64,000 nt of DNA from Sulfitobacter sp. W027 (GTDB lineage Bacteria > Pseudomonadota > Alphaproteobacteria > Rhodobacterales > Rhodobacteraceae): positions 2,883,001-2,947,000 of the forward strand of contig NZ_CP083564.1 of assembly GCF_025143985.1 (NCBI RefSeq), written 5' to 3'. Positions 46,586 through 55,171 of this stretch are shown here, piece after piece. The notes beneath the pieces are model-generated. The model made no database searches. It worked only from the letters and a program-made list of their open reading frames with translations, and was not told the DNA's origin. A program made the position numbers and the translations under genes. Position 1 is the stretch's first letter, and the number at the start of each line of letters is the position of its first letter.

Positions 46586-47452
46586 TCAGGCGTCCAGGTT
46601 CTTGCCGACGATGCGCATCAGGAAGATGGCAACGATATTGGCGAGAATGATTGCATAGACACCGCCTGCCGATCCGAGGCCGATGTTCTGGCTTTCCAGT
46701 ACCCGCTGGAAGATGAGATAGGTCAGTGTTTTGGTCCCAAAGGCACCGCCCGTGGTCACGAAAATCTCCGCAAAGATCGACAAGAGAAAGATCGTCTGGA
46801 TCAGGATCACCACGGTGATCGCGCGGCCCAGATGCGGCAGGGTGATATAGGCGAAACGTTTGGTGGCGGGCGCGCCGTCCATCTCGGCGGCGTCCAGCTG
46901 CTCGCGGTCGAGCGACTGGATCGCGGTGAGCAGGATCAGCGTCGCAAAGGGCAGCCACTGCCATGACACGATGATTATGATCGACGACAACGAGGCTTGG
47001 CTCATCCATTGCACCGGGGTCGCGCCGAAGAACTCCCACAGATGGGCGAAGAGACCATAGTTCGGGTCCATGAACATGTTCTTCCACACCAGCGCCGACA
47101 CGGTGGGCATGACAAAGAAGGGCGCGATGACAAGGATGCGGACAAAGCCCTGCCCCCACATCGGCTGGTTCAGAAGGATGGCGAGCAGGATGCCCAGACC
47201 CACCGTGATCGCCAGCACACCGCCGACGATAATCAGCGTGGTCATCACCGAGGGCCAGAAGGCGCTTGAGGTGACGAAACGCACATAGTTGTCGAACCCG
47301 ACCCAGCCGAGATCACCGCCGCGCATCGGCAGGTATTTCTTGAACGAGAAATAGAGCGTCATGGTCAGCGGGATGAGCATCCATCCAAGTAGCAAGACCA
47401 CCGCCGGGGCCATCATCAGGCGTGCCGCTGATCGGGAATGTTGGGTAGCCAT
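46586..47452 (-). CDS. Polyol ABC transporter permease (SmoF-like)
   Basis: A 288-residue MalF-type permease with six helices. ATG 47452 is used: the in-frame ATG at 47461 sits too close to the AGAGGAG ribosome site. The EAA loop reads SLDREQLDAAEMDGAPATKR (about 185-204). A TMD segment KKYLPMRGGDLGWVGFDNYV after helix one is typical of the sugar-polyol group. It follows the binding-protein gene by 118 bp containing a strong hairpin. Confidence 0.92.
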   Translation of the reverse strand: MATQHSRSAARLMMAPAVVLLLGWMLIPLTMTLYFSFKKYLPMRGGDLGWVGFDNYVRFVTSSAFWPSVMTTLIIVGGVLAITVGLGILLAILLNQPMWGQGFVRILVIAPFFVMPTVSALVWKNMFMDPNYGLFAHLWEFFGATPVQWMSQASLSSIIIIVSWQWLPFATLILLTAIQSLDREQLDAAEMDGAPATKRFAYITLPHLGRAITVVILIQTIFLLSIFAEIFVTTGGAFGTKTLTYLIFQRVLESQNIGLGSAGGVYAIILANIVAIFLMRIVGKNLDA

Positions 47453-47523
47453 CGGGCACATCTCCTCTGCTGGCGGCGGATGCCGCGGTTAGGTCAAGGC
47501 TATCATATCGGGTGGTGGGGCGG

Positions 47524-47548
47524 AAAAGGGCGGCGGTGACCGCCGCCC
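47524..47548 (-). terminator. Hairpin plus T-run between binding-protein and permease genes
   Basis: On the minus strand GGGCGGCGG and CCGCCGCCC form a perfect 9-bp stem with a 3-base loop (47528-47548), followed by TTTT (47524-47527). It lies 22 bases after the SmoE-like stop and inside the operon. Partial termination or 3'-end protection at such a site commonly gives excess binding protein over permease. Confidence 0.75.
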
Positions 47549-47570
47549 TGTAAGCCGTTGAAGCGGCGGC

Positions 47571-48875
47571 TTAACGGTAGCCTGCGGCTTCCATCGCGTC
47601 GTTGGTCAGAGCTTGTGCCTTCTCAAGCGCCTCTTCGACGGTCTGCTGACCGGCATAGGCGGCGGAGAACTCCTGGCTCACGTCGGTCGCGATGCCTGCA
47701 AACTCAGGGATCGCGGCGAACTGCACGCCGACATAGGGCGTCGGATCAACCGTGGAGTTCTCAGGATCAGCCGATAGGATCGAATCGAGCGTCATCTGCG
47801 CGAAGGGCACTTTCTGGTACTCGGGGTTCTCATAGAGCGACTTGCGGGCACCGGGAGGGACGTTTGCCCAGCCTTCGTTCTCTGCAACCAACTCAATATA
47901 GTCTTTCGAGGTGGCCCATTCGATGAACTCTTTCGCGGCATCTTCTTTCTGAGTGCCCGCCGGGATCGCCAGCGCCCATGCCCAGAGCCAGTTGGAGCGT
48001 TTGCCGAGACCCGTGTCAGGTGCCAGCGCAAAACCAACCTTGTCGGCCACGGTGGAATCGTCGGGGTTGGTCACGAAGGACGCCGCCACAGTGGCGTCGA
48101 TCCACATGCCGCATTTGCCCTGCTGGAACAGCGAGAGGTTCTCGTTGAAGCCGTTGGAGGCATAGCCCGCCGGGCCGCTTTCATCCATCAGGTCTTTGTA
48201 GAAGTTGATGGTGTTGGCCCAAGCCTCGGTGTCGAACTGGGCGTTCCAGTCTTCGTCGAACCAGCGTGCGCCAAAGGAGTTGGACATCGCCGTGATCAGC
48301 GCGCCGCCTTCGCCCCAACCGGCCTTGCCGCGCAGGCAGATGCCATTGATGTCGTTCTCACGATCGGTCATGGCGGCCGCGGCTTCGCGGATGAAGTCCC
48401 ATGTCGGGTCTTTCGGCATTTCCATGCCGGCTTTTTCCATCAGATCAGTGCGGTACATGATCATGGAGCTTTCGCCGTAGAAGGGTGCGGCGTAAAGCGT
48501 GCCGTCGTGGCTCAGACCACCGGCCATCGCGGGCAGGATATCGTCCGCGTCATAGTCTTCGCTCAGGTCGTCTAGCGGCACCAGCCAGCCGTTCGCGCCC
48601 CAGATAGGCGTTTCATACATGCCGATGGTCATGATGTCGAAAGAACCGCCCTTGGTCGAGATGTCGGTGGTGACGCGCTGGCGCAGCACATTCTCTTCCA
48701 ACGTGACCCACTCCACTTCGTGGCCGGTCTCTTCGGTGAATTTGTCGGTGTAGCCTTGCATCCGGATCATATCGCCGTTGTTCACGGTGGCGATGGTGAT
48801 CGTCTCGGCCACAGCGCCGCCGCCCATGATCAGGCCCAGAGCCGTCGCGGCATAAAGTGATTTATCGCAGAACAT
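47571..48875 (-). CDS. Polyol ABC transporter substrate-binding protein (SmoE-like)
   Basis: A 434-residue periplasmic receptor of the family 1 (MalE-like) type. The signal peptide runs MFCDKSLYAATALGLIMGGGA to VAE, and GGGAGG precedes the ATG. Mature features include VTLEENVLRQRVTTDISTKG, MTIGMYETPIWGANGWLVPL, and DVSQEFSAAYAGQQTVEEAL near the C-terminus, which fit the sorbitol/mannitol receptor SmoE and related polyol receptors. It is the first gene of the operon, downstream of the LacI gene, with a candidate operator at 48945-48958. Hexitol specificity is inferred from gene order (E, F, G, K, mtlK). Confidence 0.9.
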   Translation of the reverse strand: MFCDKSLYAATALGLIMGGGAVAETITIATVNNGDMIRMQGYTDKFTEETGHEVEWVTLEENVLRQRVTTDISTKGGSFDIMTIGMYETPIWGANGWLVPLDDLSEDYDADDILPAMAGGLSHDGTLYAAPFYGESSMIMYRTDLMEKAGMEMPKDPTWDFIREAAAAMTDRENDINGICLRGKAGWGEGGALITAMSNSFGARWFDEDWNAQFDTEAWANTINFYKDLMDESGPAGYASNGFNENLSLFQQGKCGMWIDATVAASFVTNPDDSTVADKVGFALAPDTGLGKRSNWLWAWALAIPAGTQKEDAAKEFIEWATSKDYIELVAENEGWANVPPGARKSLYENPEYQKVPFAQMTLDSILSADPENSTVDPTPYVGVQFAAIPEFAGIATDVSQEFSAAYAGQQTVEEALEKAQALTNDAMEAAGYR

Positions 48876-48944
48876 CGATAGTTCCTCCCTCTATAGATGA
48901 TGAGGGGAGACTAGCGATCGACCTAACGCGCAGTCAACTTAAAT

Positions 48945-48958
48945 TTTACGCGCGTTAA
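48945..48958. promoter_or_regulatory. Candidate LacI-family operator in the polyol operon promoter
   Basis: TTTACGCGCGTTAA has a perfect 8-base palindromic core, ACGCGCGT, with AT flanks. It lies 70 bases upstream of the SmoE-like start. The same 10-mer TTTACGCGCG recurs upstream of the LacI gene (50049-50058, opposite strand reading). A partial copy, TAACGCGC, is at about 48924-48931. Confidence 0.6.
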
Positions 48959-48990
48959 TTATTTTCTGGGCAACTTGCGAACTCAAGGGG

Positions 48991-50022
48991 TTAGGCCGAG
49001 GTGCGCATCACCAGTTTGCCCTCGAATAAAGTCTCTTCTCGTTCGGCCAATCGGGTTTCAGTGTCGATAATGCGGAACAGGGTACTGGCCGCACGATTCG
49101 CGATGGCCCCGTAATCCTGCGCGATGGTGGTCAGTGGCGGACAGGTGTAACGCGAAAATGGGTGATCGTCCTGACCGGCGATACGCATGGTGCAATTCTT
49201 GCCATGACCAACCCGCACACCCAACTCATAAGCAGCCGACAGCATGCCGATGGCCAAACGGTCGTTCGAGCAGAGCACCGTATCCGTCTCAAACGCGCCC
49301 GCCGAAATCAGCTTCCCGCCCTCAGTCGCGCCGATCTCTTCGAAATTCCACCCCTCGCCTGGCACCTGATGGATATGCGGTGCAAAGCCGTGTCGCTCCA
49401 TGGCCTCGAAATAGGCTTGGCGGCGCTTGTTGGCGTTCGGGTTGCTGGGGGTTCTCATCTCAAAAAAGCACGGCGGTTCGCCGCTGCGACAAAGGTATTC
49501 GACAATCAAGTCAACGCTTTGGAAGTTATCGGTGCCGACAAAAGCCTCACAGACCCCTTCGACATTCGCATCAAGGGTCACGACCGGCACGTCCCTGCAA
49601 AAGCGCGCGATGGCCTCTCGGTCCGAGGCCTTGCCGAAGGGCGCCAAGAGCACGCCCGCAGGCTTTAGCGCCCGAAGCGAATCGAGATTGGCCCGTTCCT
49701 GCGCCGGGTTGCCGTGAGAGCTGAGCAAAATGGGACTATAGCCTGCGGCAAGACAGGCCAGCTCCACCTCACGACCAATCTCAGAGAAGAACGGGTCCGC
49801 GAGGTTGGGCACGACCACGCCAATGTTGCGGGTTTTGCGGCGGTTCTGGTTCACCGCATAGACGTTGGGGCGGTAGTCATACTGACTGAGGGCCGCTTCG
49901 ATCCGTTCGCGGGTGGAGCGGCGCACGCTGTCGGGATCGTTAAAGTATTTCGACAGGGTGGGCCGAGAGATGCCACTTACAGAGGCAAACTCCTCCATAT
50001 TTCGGATCTTTTGCTGACCCAT
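48991..50022 (-). CDS. LacI-family transcriptional regulator of polyol uptake
   Basis: A 343-residue repressor: helix-turn-helix and hinge at the N-terminus (MEEFASVSGISRPTLSKYFN, then RERIEAALSQYDYRPNVYAV) and a periplasmic-binding-protein-like effector domain (NIGVVVPNLADPFFSEIGRE, CSNDRLAIGMLSAAYELGVR, AGQDDHPFSRYTCPPLTTIA). A GGAGGG site precedes ATG 50022. It lies directly upstream of the polyol transporter operon on the same strand; shared TTTACGCGCG sites in both promoter regions suggest it controls the operon and itself. The effector is presumably a polyol or its oxidation product. Confidence 0.9.
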   Translation of the reverse strand: MGQQKIRNMEEFASVSGISRPTLSKYFNDPDSVRRSTRERIEAALSQYDYRPNVYAVNQNRRKTRNIGVVVPNLADPFFSEIGREVELACLAAGYSPILLSSHGNPAQERANLDSLRALKPAGVLLAPFGKASDREAIARFCRDVPVVTLDANVEGVCEAFVGTDNFQSVDLIVEYLCRSGEPPCFFEMRTPSNPNANKRRQAYFEAMERHGFAPHIHQVPGEGWNFEEIGATEGGKLISAGAFETDTVLCSNDRLAIGMLSAAYELGVRVGHGKNCTMRIAGQDDHPFSRYTCPPLTTIAQDYGAIANRAASTLFRIIDTETRLAEREETLFEGKLVMRTSA

Positions 50023-50048
50023 CTTAACCCTCCCTTGACGAAACGCAG

Positions 50049-50058
50049 CGCGCGTAAA
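50049..50058 (-). promoter_or_regulatory. Second candidate LacI operator, upstream of the regulator gene
   Basis: Read on the minus strand this is TTTACGCGCG, identical to ten bases of the site in the transporter promoter. It lies 27 bp upstream of the regulator start codon, where binding would block its promoter, consistent with autoregulation. Confidence 0.5.
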
Positions 50059-50113
50059 CTAAAGTCAATATAGAGATAAGTTCGGTCAGCCAGCAAGGGT
50101 CTGATGGTGTCGA

Positions 50114-50148
50114 GCTTTCCGCGACAACTTTTAACCTCGGCGGAAAGC
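50114..50148 (-). terminator. Inverted repeat downstream of eda
   Basis: GCTTTCCGC (50114-50122) and GCGGAAAGC (50140-50148) form a perfect 9-bp stem with a 17-base loop, 19 bases beyond the eda stop. There is no T-run at its base on the minus strand. It may be a transcript-end structure for zwf-edd-eda or an operator. Confidence 0.4.
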
Positions 50149-50166
50149 CCTCGGTCCGAATAGAAA

Positions 50167-50820
50167 TCAGCCTTTTTGCCCGGATTGCGCCGCGGCGCGG
50201 GCAAGCGCTTCGATCCCTGCCCAGTCTTGCGCGTCGATCAGCTTTTTCGGGGCCACCCAACTGCCGCCTGCGCAAAGTACATTGGGCAGGCTCAGGTAGC
50301 TTTCCACATTGTCGGGGCTGACGCCGCCGGTCGGGCAAAAGGTGATCTGCGGCAGCGGTGCGCCGATGGCTTTGAGTGCGGGTGCCCCGCCAGAGGCTTC
50401 GGCGGGGAAAAACTTGAGCATGTCATAGCCACGTTCCAACAGGCGCATTGCTTCGCTCGCAGTGGCAGCGCCGGGCAGCAGCGGCAAGTCTTCTTCCTCG
50501 CAGGCCGCGATCAACGCCTCGGTGGCACCGGGCGAGACGCCAAAGGTCGCCCCCGCCCGTTTCGCCGCGCGCACGTCTTCAGGGGAGATCAACGTCCCCG
50601 CCCCCACATGACCGCCCGCGACCTCGGCCATGGCCGAAATGGCATCGAGTGCGGCAGGGGTGCGTAGTGTCACCTCCAAGGCGGGCAGCCCTCCGGCGAC
50701 CAAGGCCTCGGCCAATGCGCGGGCGTGGACGGCGTCTTCGATCACCAGAACAGGCACGATCGGGGCGAGCGCGCAGATTTCACGGGTGCGACGGCTGGCA
50801 CCTTTTGCAGTAAGCGTCAT
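50167..50820 (-). CDS. eda: 2-dehydro-3-deoxy-phosphogluconate (KDPG) aldolase
   Basis: Eda cleaves KDPG to pyruvate and glyceraldehyde 3-phosphate, the last step of the Entner-Doudoroff pathway. The 217-residue protein has the catalytic glutamate in LEVTLRTP (Glu49), the VGAGTLISPEDVRAAKRAGA segment and the Schiff-base lysine in MLKFFPAE (Lys136), then FCPTGGVSPDNVESYL. GGAGG precedes the ATG. It lies three bases after edd and is the last gene of a zwf-edd-eda operon. Confidence 0.95.
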   Translation of the reverse strand: MTLTAKGASRRTREICALAPIVPVLVIEDAVHARALAEALVAGGLPALEVTLRTPAALDAISAMAEVAGGHVGAGTLISPEDVRAAKRAGATFGVSPGATEALIAACEEEDLPLLPGAATASEAMRLLERGYDMLKFFPAEASGGAPALKAIGAPLPQITFCPTGGVSPDNVESYLSLPNVLCAGGSWVAPKKLIDAQDWAGIEALARAAAQSGQKG

Positions 50821-50823
50821 GGA

Positions 50824-52632
50824 TCAACCTCCAAAAATGGTCGCGCCGCTGGTGGCGGCCCCGACGGTATTGCGGAACATGGCGAAAAGCTCGCGCCCCG
50901 TGCCAGCGTGATAGGCCGACAGATCGGCGGTGGCGTTGGGGCGGTCCTCAAAACCCTCGGCCAGAACATCCAGCCTGCCCGCCACCGCATCGACGCGCAG
51001 CAGATCGCCATCTTGCACCCGCGCGATGGGGCCACCATCGACCGCCTCTGGGCTGACGTGGATCGCCGCAGGCACCTTGCCCGAAGCCCCCGACATGCGC
51101 CCATCGGTGACCAGCGCCACCTTTTGCCCGCGCCCCTGAAGGATCGACAGAAGCGGCGTCAGGCTGTGCAACTCGGGCATGCCGTTGGCCTTGGGCCCTT
51201 GGAAGCGGACGACGACGACCAGATCCCCGGTCAACTCGCCCGCTTTAAACGCTGCCTTCACCTCGTTTTGATCCGCGAAAACCCGCGCCGGGGCTTCGAT
51301 AACGTGATGTTCGGGTGCCACGGCAGAGACCTTCATACAGGCGGTGCCGAGCGATCCGGCCATGCGGCGCAGCCCGCCGGTGGGCTGGAAGGGATCGCTG
51401 GCGGGACGAAGGATCTTCTCGTTCAGGCTTTCGCCCGCGCCCTCTTCCCAAACCAGACCGTCGGCCTTTAGCTTCGGCTCAGACGTGTAATGCTCCAACC
51501 CCTGCCCGGCGACGGTATGAGTGTCGGGATGCAGGTGGCCGGATTTCAACAACTCACCGATCATATAGCCCAAGCCGCCCGCCGCGTGGAAATGGTTCAC
51601 ATCGGCCAGACCGTTGGGATAGACCCGCGCCAGCAGCGGCGTGATGTCGGAGATATCCGAGAAATCCTCCCAATCCAGAATGATCCCCCCGGCCCGCGCC
51701 ATGGCGATAAGGTGGATCAGCAGATTGGTCGACCCGCCCGTGGCATTGAGCCCGACGATGCCGTTTACAAAGGCCTTTTCATCCAGAACCGAGGCGACGG
51801 GGGTATAATCATTGCCCAGAGCGCTCAGCACCAGCGCCCGTTTCGCGCCCTCTTGGGTCAGCGCATCGCGCAGCAATCCGTTCGGTGGCACGAAACTGGC
51901 CCCCGGCAGGTGCAGCCCCATGAACTCCATCAACATCTGGTTGGTGTTGGCGGTGCCGTAGAATGTGCAGGTGCCCGGCCCGTGATAGGCGGCCATCTCG
52001 GCGGCCATCAGCGCGTCGCGCCCGACTTCGCCCGCGGCGAACTGCTGGCGCACCTTGGCTTTTTCATCATTCGACAGCCCGCTCTCCATCGGCCCGGCGG
52101 GCAGGAAGACGGCAGGCAGATGCCCAAAGGCCTGCGCGGCAATCACCAGCCCCGGCACGATCTTGTCGCAGACCCCAAGGAAAACTGCCGCGTCGAATGT
52201 GTTGTGGCTGAGCGCAACCGACGCCGCCAAAGCAATCACATCGCGCGAGAAAAGCGACAGCTCCATCCCCGCCTCCCCTTGGGTCACCCCGTCACACATC
52301 GCCGGGACACCGCCCGCGACCTGCGCAGTGCCGCCTGCTGCACGTACCGCGTCGCGGATCAGTTCGGGGTAACGCTCAAACGGCTGATGCGCCGAGAGCA
52401 TGTCGTTATAGGTCGTCACAATGCCGAGGTTGCCTGCGCTGGTGGTCGCCAGCCGGTCCTTGTCTTCGCCGGAGGCGGCATAGGCATGGGCTTGCCCGCT
52501 GCACGACAAATGTGCCCGCGCAGGCCCTTTGGCACGGGCGGCTTCCATCCGATCCAGATAGGGCCGCCGGGTCGCCTCGCTGCGGGCGATGATACGGTCG
52601 GTGACGCGGTCAATCGTGGAATGCAGGGTCAT
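50824..52632 (-). CDS. edd: 6-Phosphogluconate dehydratase
   Basis: Edd dehydrates 6-phosphogluconate to KDPG with a [4Fe-4S] cluster. The 602-residue protein belongs to the IlvD/Edd family and carries [20 protein letters not shown], the cluster-region cysteines in [15 protein letters not shown] and [11 protein letters not shown], and the C-terminal [20 protein letters not shown]. Its start overlaps the zwf stop (ATGA), and eda follows by three bases. The product is consistent with glucose flux through the Entner-Doudoroff route, as is usual in roseobacters. Confidence 0.96.
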   Translation of the reverse strand: MTLHSTIDRVTDRIIARSEATRRPYLDRMEAARAKGPARAHLSCSGQAHAYAASGEDKDRLATTSAGNLGIVTTYNDMLSAHQPFERYPELIRDAVRAAGGTAQVAGGVPAMCDGVTQGEAGMELSLFSRDVIALAASVALSHNTFDAAVFLGVCDKIVPGLVIAAQAFGHLPAVFLPAGPMESGLSNDEKAKVRQQFAAGEVGRDALMAAEMAAYHGPGTCTFYGTANTNQMLMEFMGLHLPGASFVPPNGLLRDALTQEGAKRALVLSALGNDYTPVASVLDEKAFVNGIVGLNATGGSTNLLIHLIAMARAGGIILDWEDFSDISDITPLLARVYPNGLADVNHFHAAGGLGYMIGELLKSGHLHPDTHTVAGQGLEHYTSEPKLKADGLVWEEGAGESLNEKILRPASDPFQPTGGLRRMAGSLGTACMKVSAVAPEHHVIEAPARVFADQNEVKAAFKAGELTGDLVVVVRFQGPKANGMPELHSLTPLLSILQGRGQKVALVTDGRMSGASGKVPAAIHVSPEAVDGGPIARVQDGDLLRVDAVAGRLDVLAEGFEDRPNATADLSAYHAGTGRELFAMFRNTVGAATSGATIFGG

Positions 52633-54092
52633 GTCTCGTCCTTTCGTGTGATCTCGCGCCAGCGACGGCCGTCGCGGTGCATCAGCATCAGCGCTTCTTC
52701 GGGGCCGGAGCTGCCGGGGTCATAGGGGTAGGGAGGTTGCCGGGTCTCTTCCCAGCCGTGAATGATCGGATCGGCCCAAGCCCAAGCGGCTTCGACCTCG
52801 TCCCCGCGCATGAACAGGGTCTGATCGCCGCGGATCACATCCATGATGAGCCGTTCATAGGCGTCTTGCGGAGTGGCCTGTTCGCCCAAGGCATCGGCAA
52901 AGGTCATATCCAGCGACACTTCGGCCAGACGCATGCCACCGGGGCCGGGGTCTTTGATCGTGTTGCGCAGGGTGATGCCTTCGTCCGGCTGCAGGCGGAT
53001 GATCAGCGCATTGCCCTTATGCCCCTCCATCGCGGGGAAGATCATATGCGGCGGGTCGCGGAAAATCACCGCGATCTCGGAACTGCGCCCACGCAGCTTT
53101 TTGCCCGTGCGCAGGTAAAACGGCGTGCCCGCCCACCGCCAATTGGCAATTTTAACCTTCATGGCGATGAAGCTCTCGGTCCGGCTGTCGGGGTCGCCCG
53201 CATGGTCGCGGTAGCTGCCCTCGCCTTTCGCCGCGCGGTACTGGCCGCGGGCAATGTCCTTCTGCGCCACAGGCTCCAGCGCCTCGATCACCTTCACCTT
53301 TTCGTCACGCACCGCGTTGGGGTCAAAGCGCGAAGGCGGCTCCATCGCCGTTAGACACAAAAGCTGCATCAGGTGGTTCTGCACCATATCGCGCATGGCA
53401 CCGGATTTATCGTAGTATTCGCCCCGCCCTTCGACGCCTAGGCTCTCGGAGACGGTGATCTGCACATGGTCGATATGGGTGGAATTCCACAGCGGCTCCC
53501 ACAGCGCATTTGCAAAACGCAGCGCCATGAGGTTCTGCACCGTCTCTTTGCCAAGGTAGTGGTCGATGCGGTAGATCTGGCTTTCGTCGAAATTGGCGCG
53601 CAGATCGGCGTTCAACGCCTGCGCGGTCGCCAGATCATGACCAAAGGGCTTTTCGACAACGATGCGGCTGTCGGATGTGGCGATGCCGTGGCCATGCAGC
53701 TTGCCGCCGATCGTCCCGAACAGCGACGGCGAGACCGAGAGGTAAAAGGCCCGCACGACATCATCGCGCATCAGGTCTTTGAGGTCCGCCCAGCCCGCAT
53801 CGCCCGACGCATCCACGCGCACGTAATGTACCATGCCAAGGAACCGCTCCAAGGCGGCGCTTTCTTGCACAAGCTTGGGGGCAAACTCCAGCAGACTGTC
53901 GCGGATCATCTTGCGAAAGTCATCGGCGTCAAGCTCGGAACGGGCCGCGCCGACGATCCGCGCGGCCTCCGGCATCTGGCCGACGGTGAAACGGTGGAAC
54001 AGACCGGGCAGGATCTTGCGCCGGGCGAGATCGCCGGTCGCACCGAAAATGACGAGGTCGAAAGGATCAACGGGAATTACGCGCGATACCAT
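52629..54092 (-). CDS. zwf: Glucose-6-phosphate 1-dehydrogenase
   Basis: Zwf oxidises glucose 6-phosphate to 6-phosphogluconolactone with NADP. ATG 54092 is used (GAGG upstream) rather than an earlier in-frame ATG at 54134. The 487-residue protein has the cofactor segment [20 protein letters not shown] (about 10-29) and the substrate signature [20 protein letters not shown] with the catalytic neighbourhood. It is the first gene of the zwf-edd-eda operon. The pgl lactonase is not next to it, so it lies elsewhere or hydrolysis is spontaneous. A candidate LacI-type operator lies about 100 bp upstream. Confidence 0.95.
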   Translation of the reverse strand: MVSRVIPVDPFDLVIFGATGDLARRKILPGLFHRFTVGQMPEAARIVGAARSELDADDFRKMIRDSLLEFAPKLVQESAALERFLGMVHYVRVDASGDAGWADLKDLMRDDVVRAFYLSVSPSLFGTIGGKLHGHGIATSDSRIVVEKPFGHDLATAQALNADLRANFDESQIYRIDHYLGKETVQNLMALRFANALWEPLWNSTHIDHVQITVSESLGVEGRGEYYDKSGAMRDMVQNHLMQLLCLTAMEPPSRFDPNAVRDEKVKVIEALEPVAQKDIARGQYRAAKGEGSYRDHAGDPDSRTESFIAMKVKIANWRWAGTPFYLRTGKKLRGRSSEIAVIFRDPPHMIFPAMEGHKGNALIIRLQPDEGITLRNTIKDPGPGGMRLAEVSLDMTFADALGEQATPQDAYERLIMDVIRGDQTLFMRGDEVEAAWAWADPIIHGWEETRQPPYPYDPGSSGPEEALMLMHRDGRRWREITRKDET

Positions 54093-54191
54093 GGGGTCAG
54101 CCCTCCTGCCTGCGTTGATGCACGGCGGCACCATGTTTTCGACTGCTCAAAGCCATCGTCATCCCCTTCGCGCCCTCCTCCGGGCGGCCAC

Positions 54192-54205
54192 TGGTAGCGC
54201 TAACA
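54192..54205. promoter_or_regulatory. Candidate LacI-family operator upstream of zwf
   Basis: TGGTAGCGCTAACA is a palindrome with 12 of 14 positions matching and the central GCGC typical of LacI-family sites. It lies 100 bases upstream of zwf and 23 bases beyond the end of the fructokinase gene. It differs from the TTTACGCGCG sites of the polyol operon, so a different regulator may bind. Confidence 0.5.
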
Positions 54206-54241
54206 TATCTGAGGGAAAAAGATAGGCGGTTCTTCAACATT

Positions 54242-55168
54242 TCATACTTCCACAACCCAAGGCGGGTTCGCCCCGGCCCGCGAAACGGTCACGGCGGCGA
54301 CGCGCGCGCCATAGGCCAGCGCCTCGGATAGCATCTCGGGCGAGAGGGTGGAGAGGGCGGATTTATGCAGCTGCCCCAGCTCGGACATCTTTGCCAAGAC
54401 GCCTGCGTTGAACGTATCGCCTGCCCCCACCGTATCGACAATTTCCGCTTTTACGGCAGGGACTTGCACCTCTTCACCATTCGCCAGATAGCCCGTTGCC
54501 CCCTCACCCCCACGGGTCAGGATGACCACCGACGGCCCCTTCTCCAGCAACTCGGTTACCTTGTCGCGCAGCGACAGGGGCTCGGGGTTGATCCAATTCA
54601 GATCTTCATCTGATACCTTCACGATGTCCGACAGCGCCAGCATCCGGTCGAGCCTTTGGCGGTAGCGCTCGATATCCTTGATGAAACCGGGGCGGATGTT
54701 GGGGTCGATCATCACCGCGCGCCCTTCGGCGTTGCGCGCCAGCAGATCGGCATAGGCATCCGCCCCCGGCTCGCAGGCCAGACTGATCCCACCGAAGTAC
54801 AGCGCAGAGACCTCGCTCGACAGCGTGGGCATATCCTCCGGTGTGATCATCCTACCGGCTGAGTTTTCGTCATAGAAATCATAGGTCGCGTGGCCGCCCA
54901 CCAGCCGAACAAAGGCCAGCGTCGTCGGACGGTCGGACAGCACCAGATGCGAGACCTCCACATGGCTGGCCTTCAGCCCATCGACCAACTGCCGCCCGAA
55001 CATGTCAGACGACAGGCCCGACAGCATCCCCACCTGCGCCCCGAGCCGCCCCAAGGCGATGGCCGTGTTAAAGACCGCCCCGCCCGCATGGGGCACAAAG
55101 CCGTCGGGGCCTGCGGTGGTTGGGGTCGGGATCATATCGATCAGGGCTTCTCCGCAGCAAAGGATCAT
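54242..55168 (-). CDS. Fructokinase-like PfkB carbohydrate kinase
   Basis: A 308-residue PfkB-family sugar kinase. It starts MILCCGEALIDMIPTPTTAG (typical of fructokinases), has GGAVFNTAIALGRLGAQVGM (substrate loop) and the catalytic signature DTVGAGDTFNAGVL with the general-base aspartate (about 250-263). AAAGG precedes the ATG. It lies between the ROK repressor (three bases upstream) and zwf. Phosphorylating the fructose made by the polyol dehydrogenase would yield fructose 6-phosphate, which needs pgi to enter zwf; pgi is not in the window. Other keto sugars remain possible. Confidence 0.88.
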   Translation of the reverse strand: MILCCGEALIDMIPTPTTAGPDGFVPHAGGAVFNTAIALGRLGAQVGMLSGLSSDMFGRQLVDGLKASHVEVSHLVLSDRPTTLAFVRLVGGHATYDFYDENSAGRMITPEDMPTLSSEVSALYFGGISLACEPGADAYADLLARNAEGRAVMIDPNIRPGFIKDIERYRQRLDRMLALSDIVKVSDEDLNWINPEPLSLRDKVTELLEKGPSVVILTRGGEGATGYLANGEEVQVPAVKAEIVDTVGAGDTFNAGVLAKMSELGQLHKSALSTLSPEMLSEALAYGARVAAVTVSRAGANPPWVVEV

Positions 55169-55171
55169 CTG

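Noticed and set aside
51490..52725. A 411-codon open frame antisense to edd
   Set aside because: The edd gene has complete motifs; the opposite frame has none.
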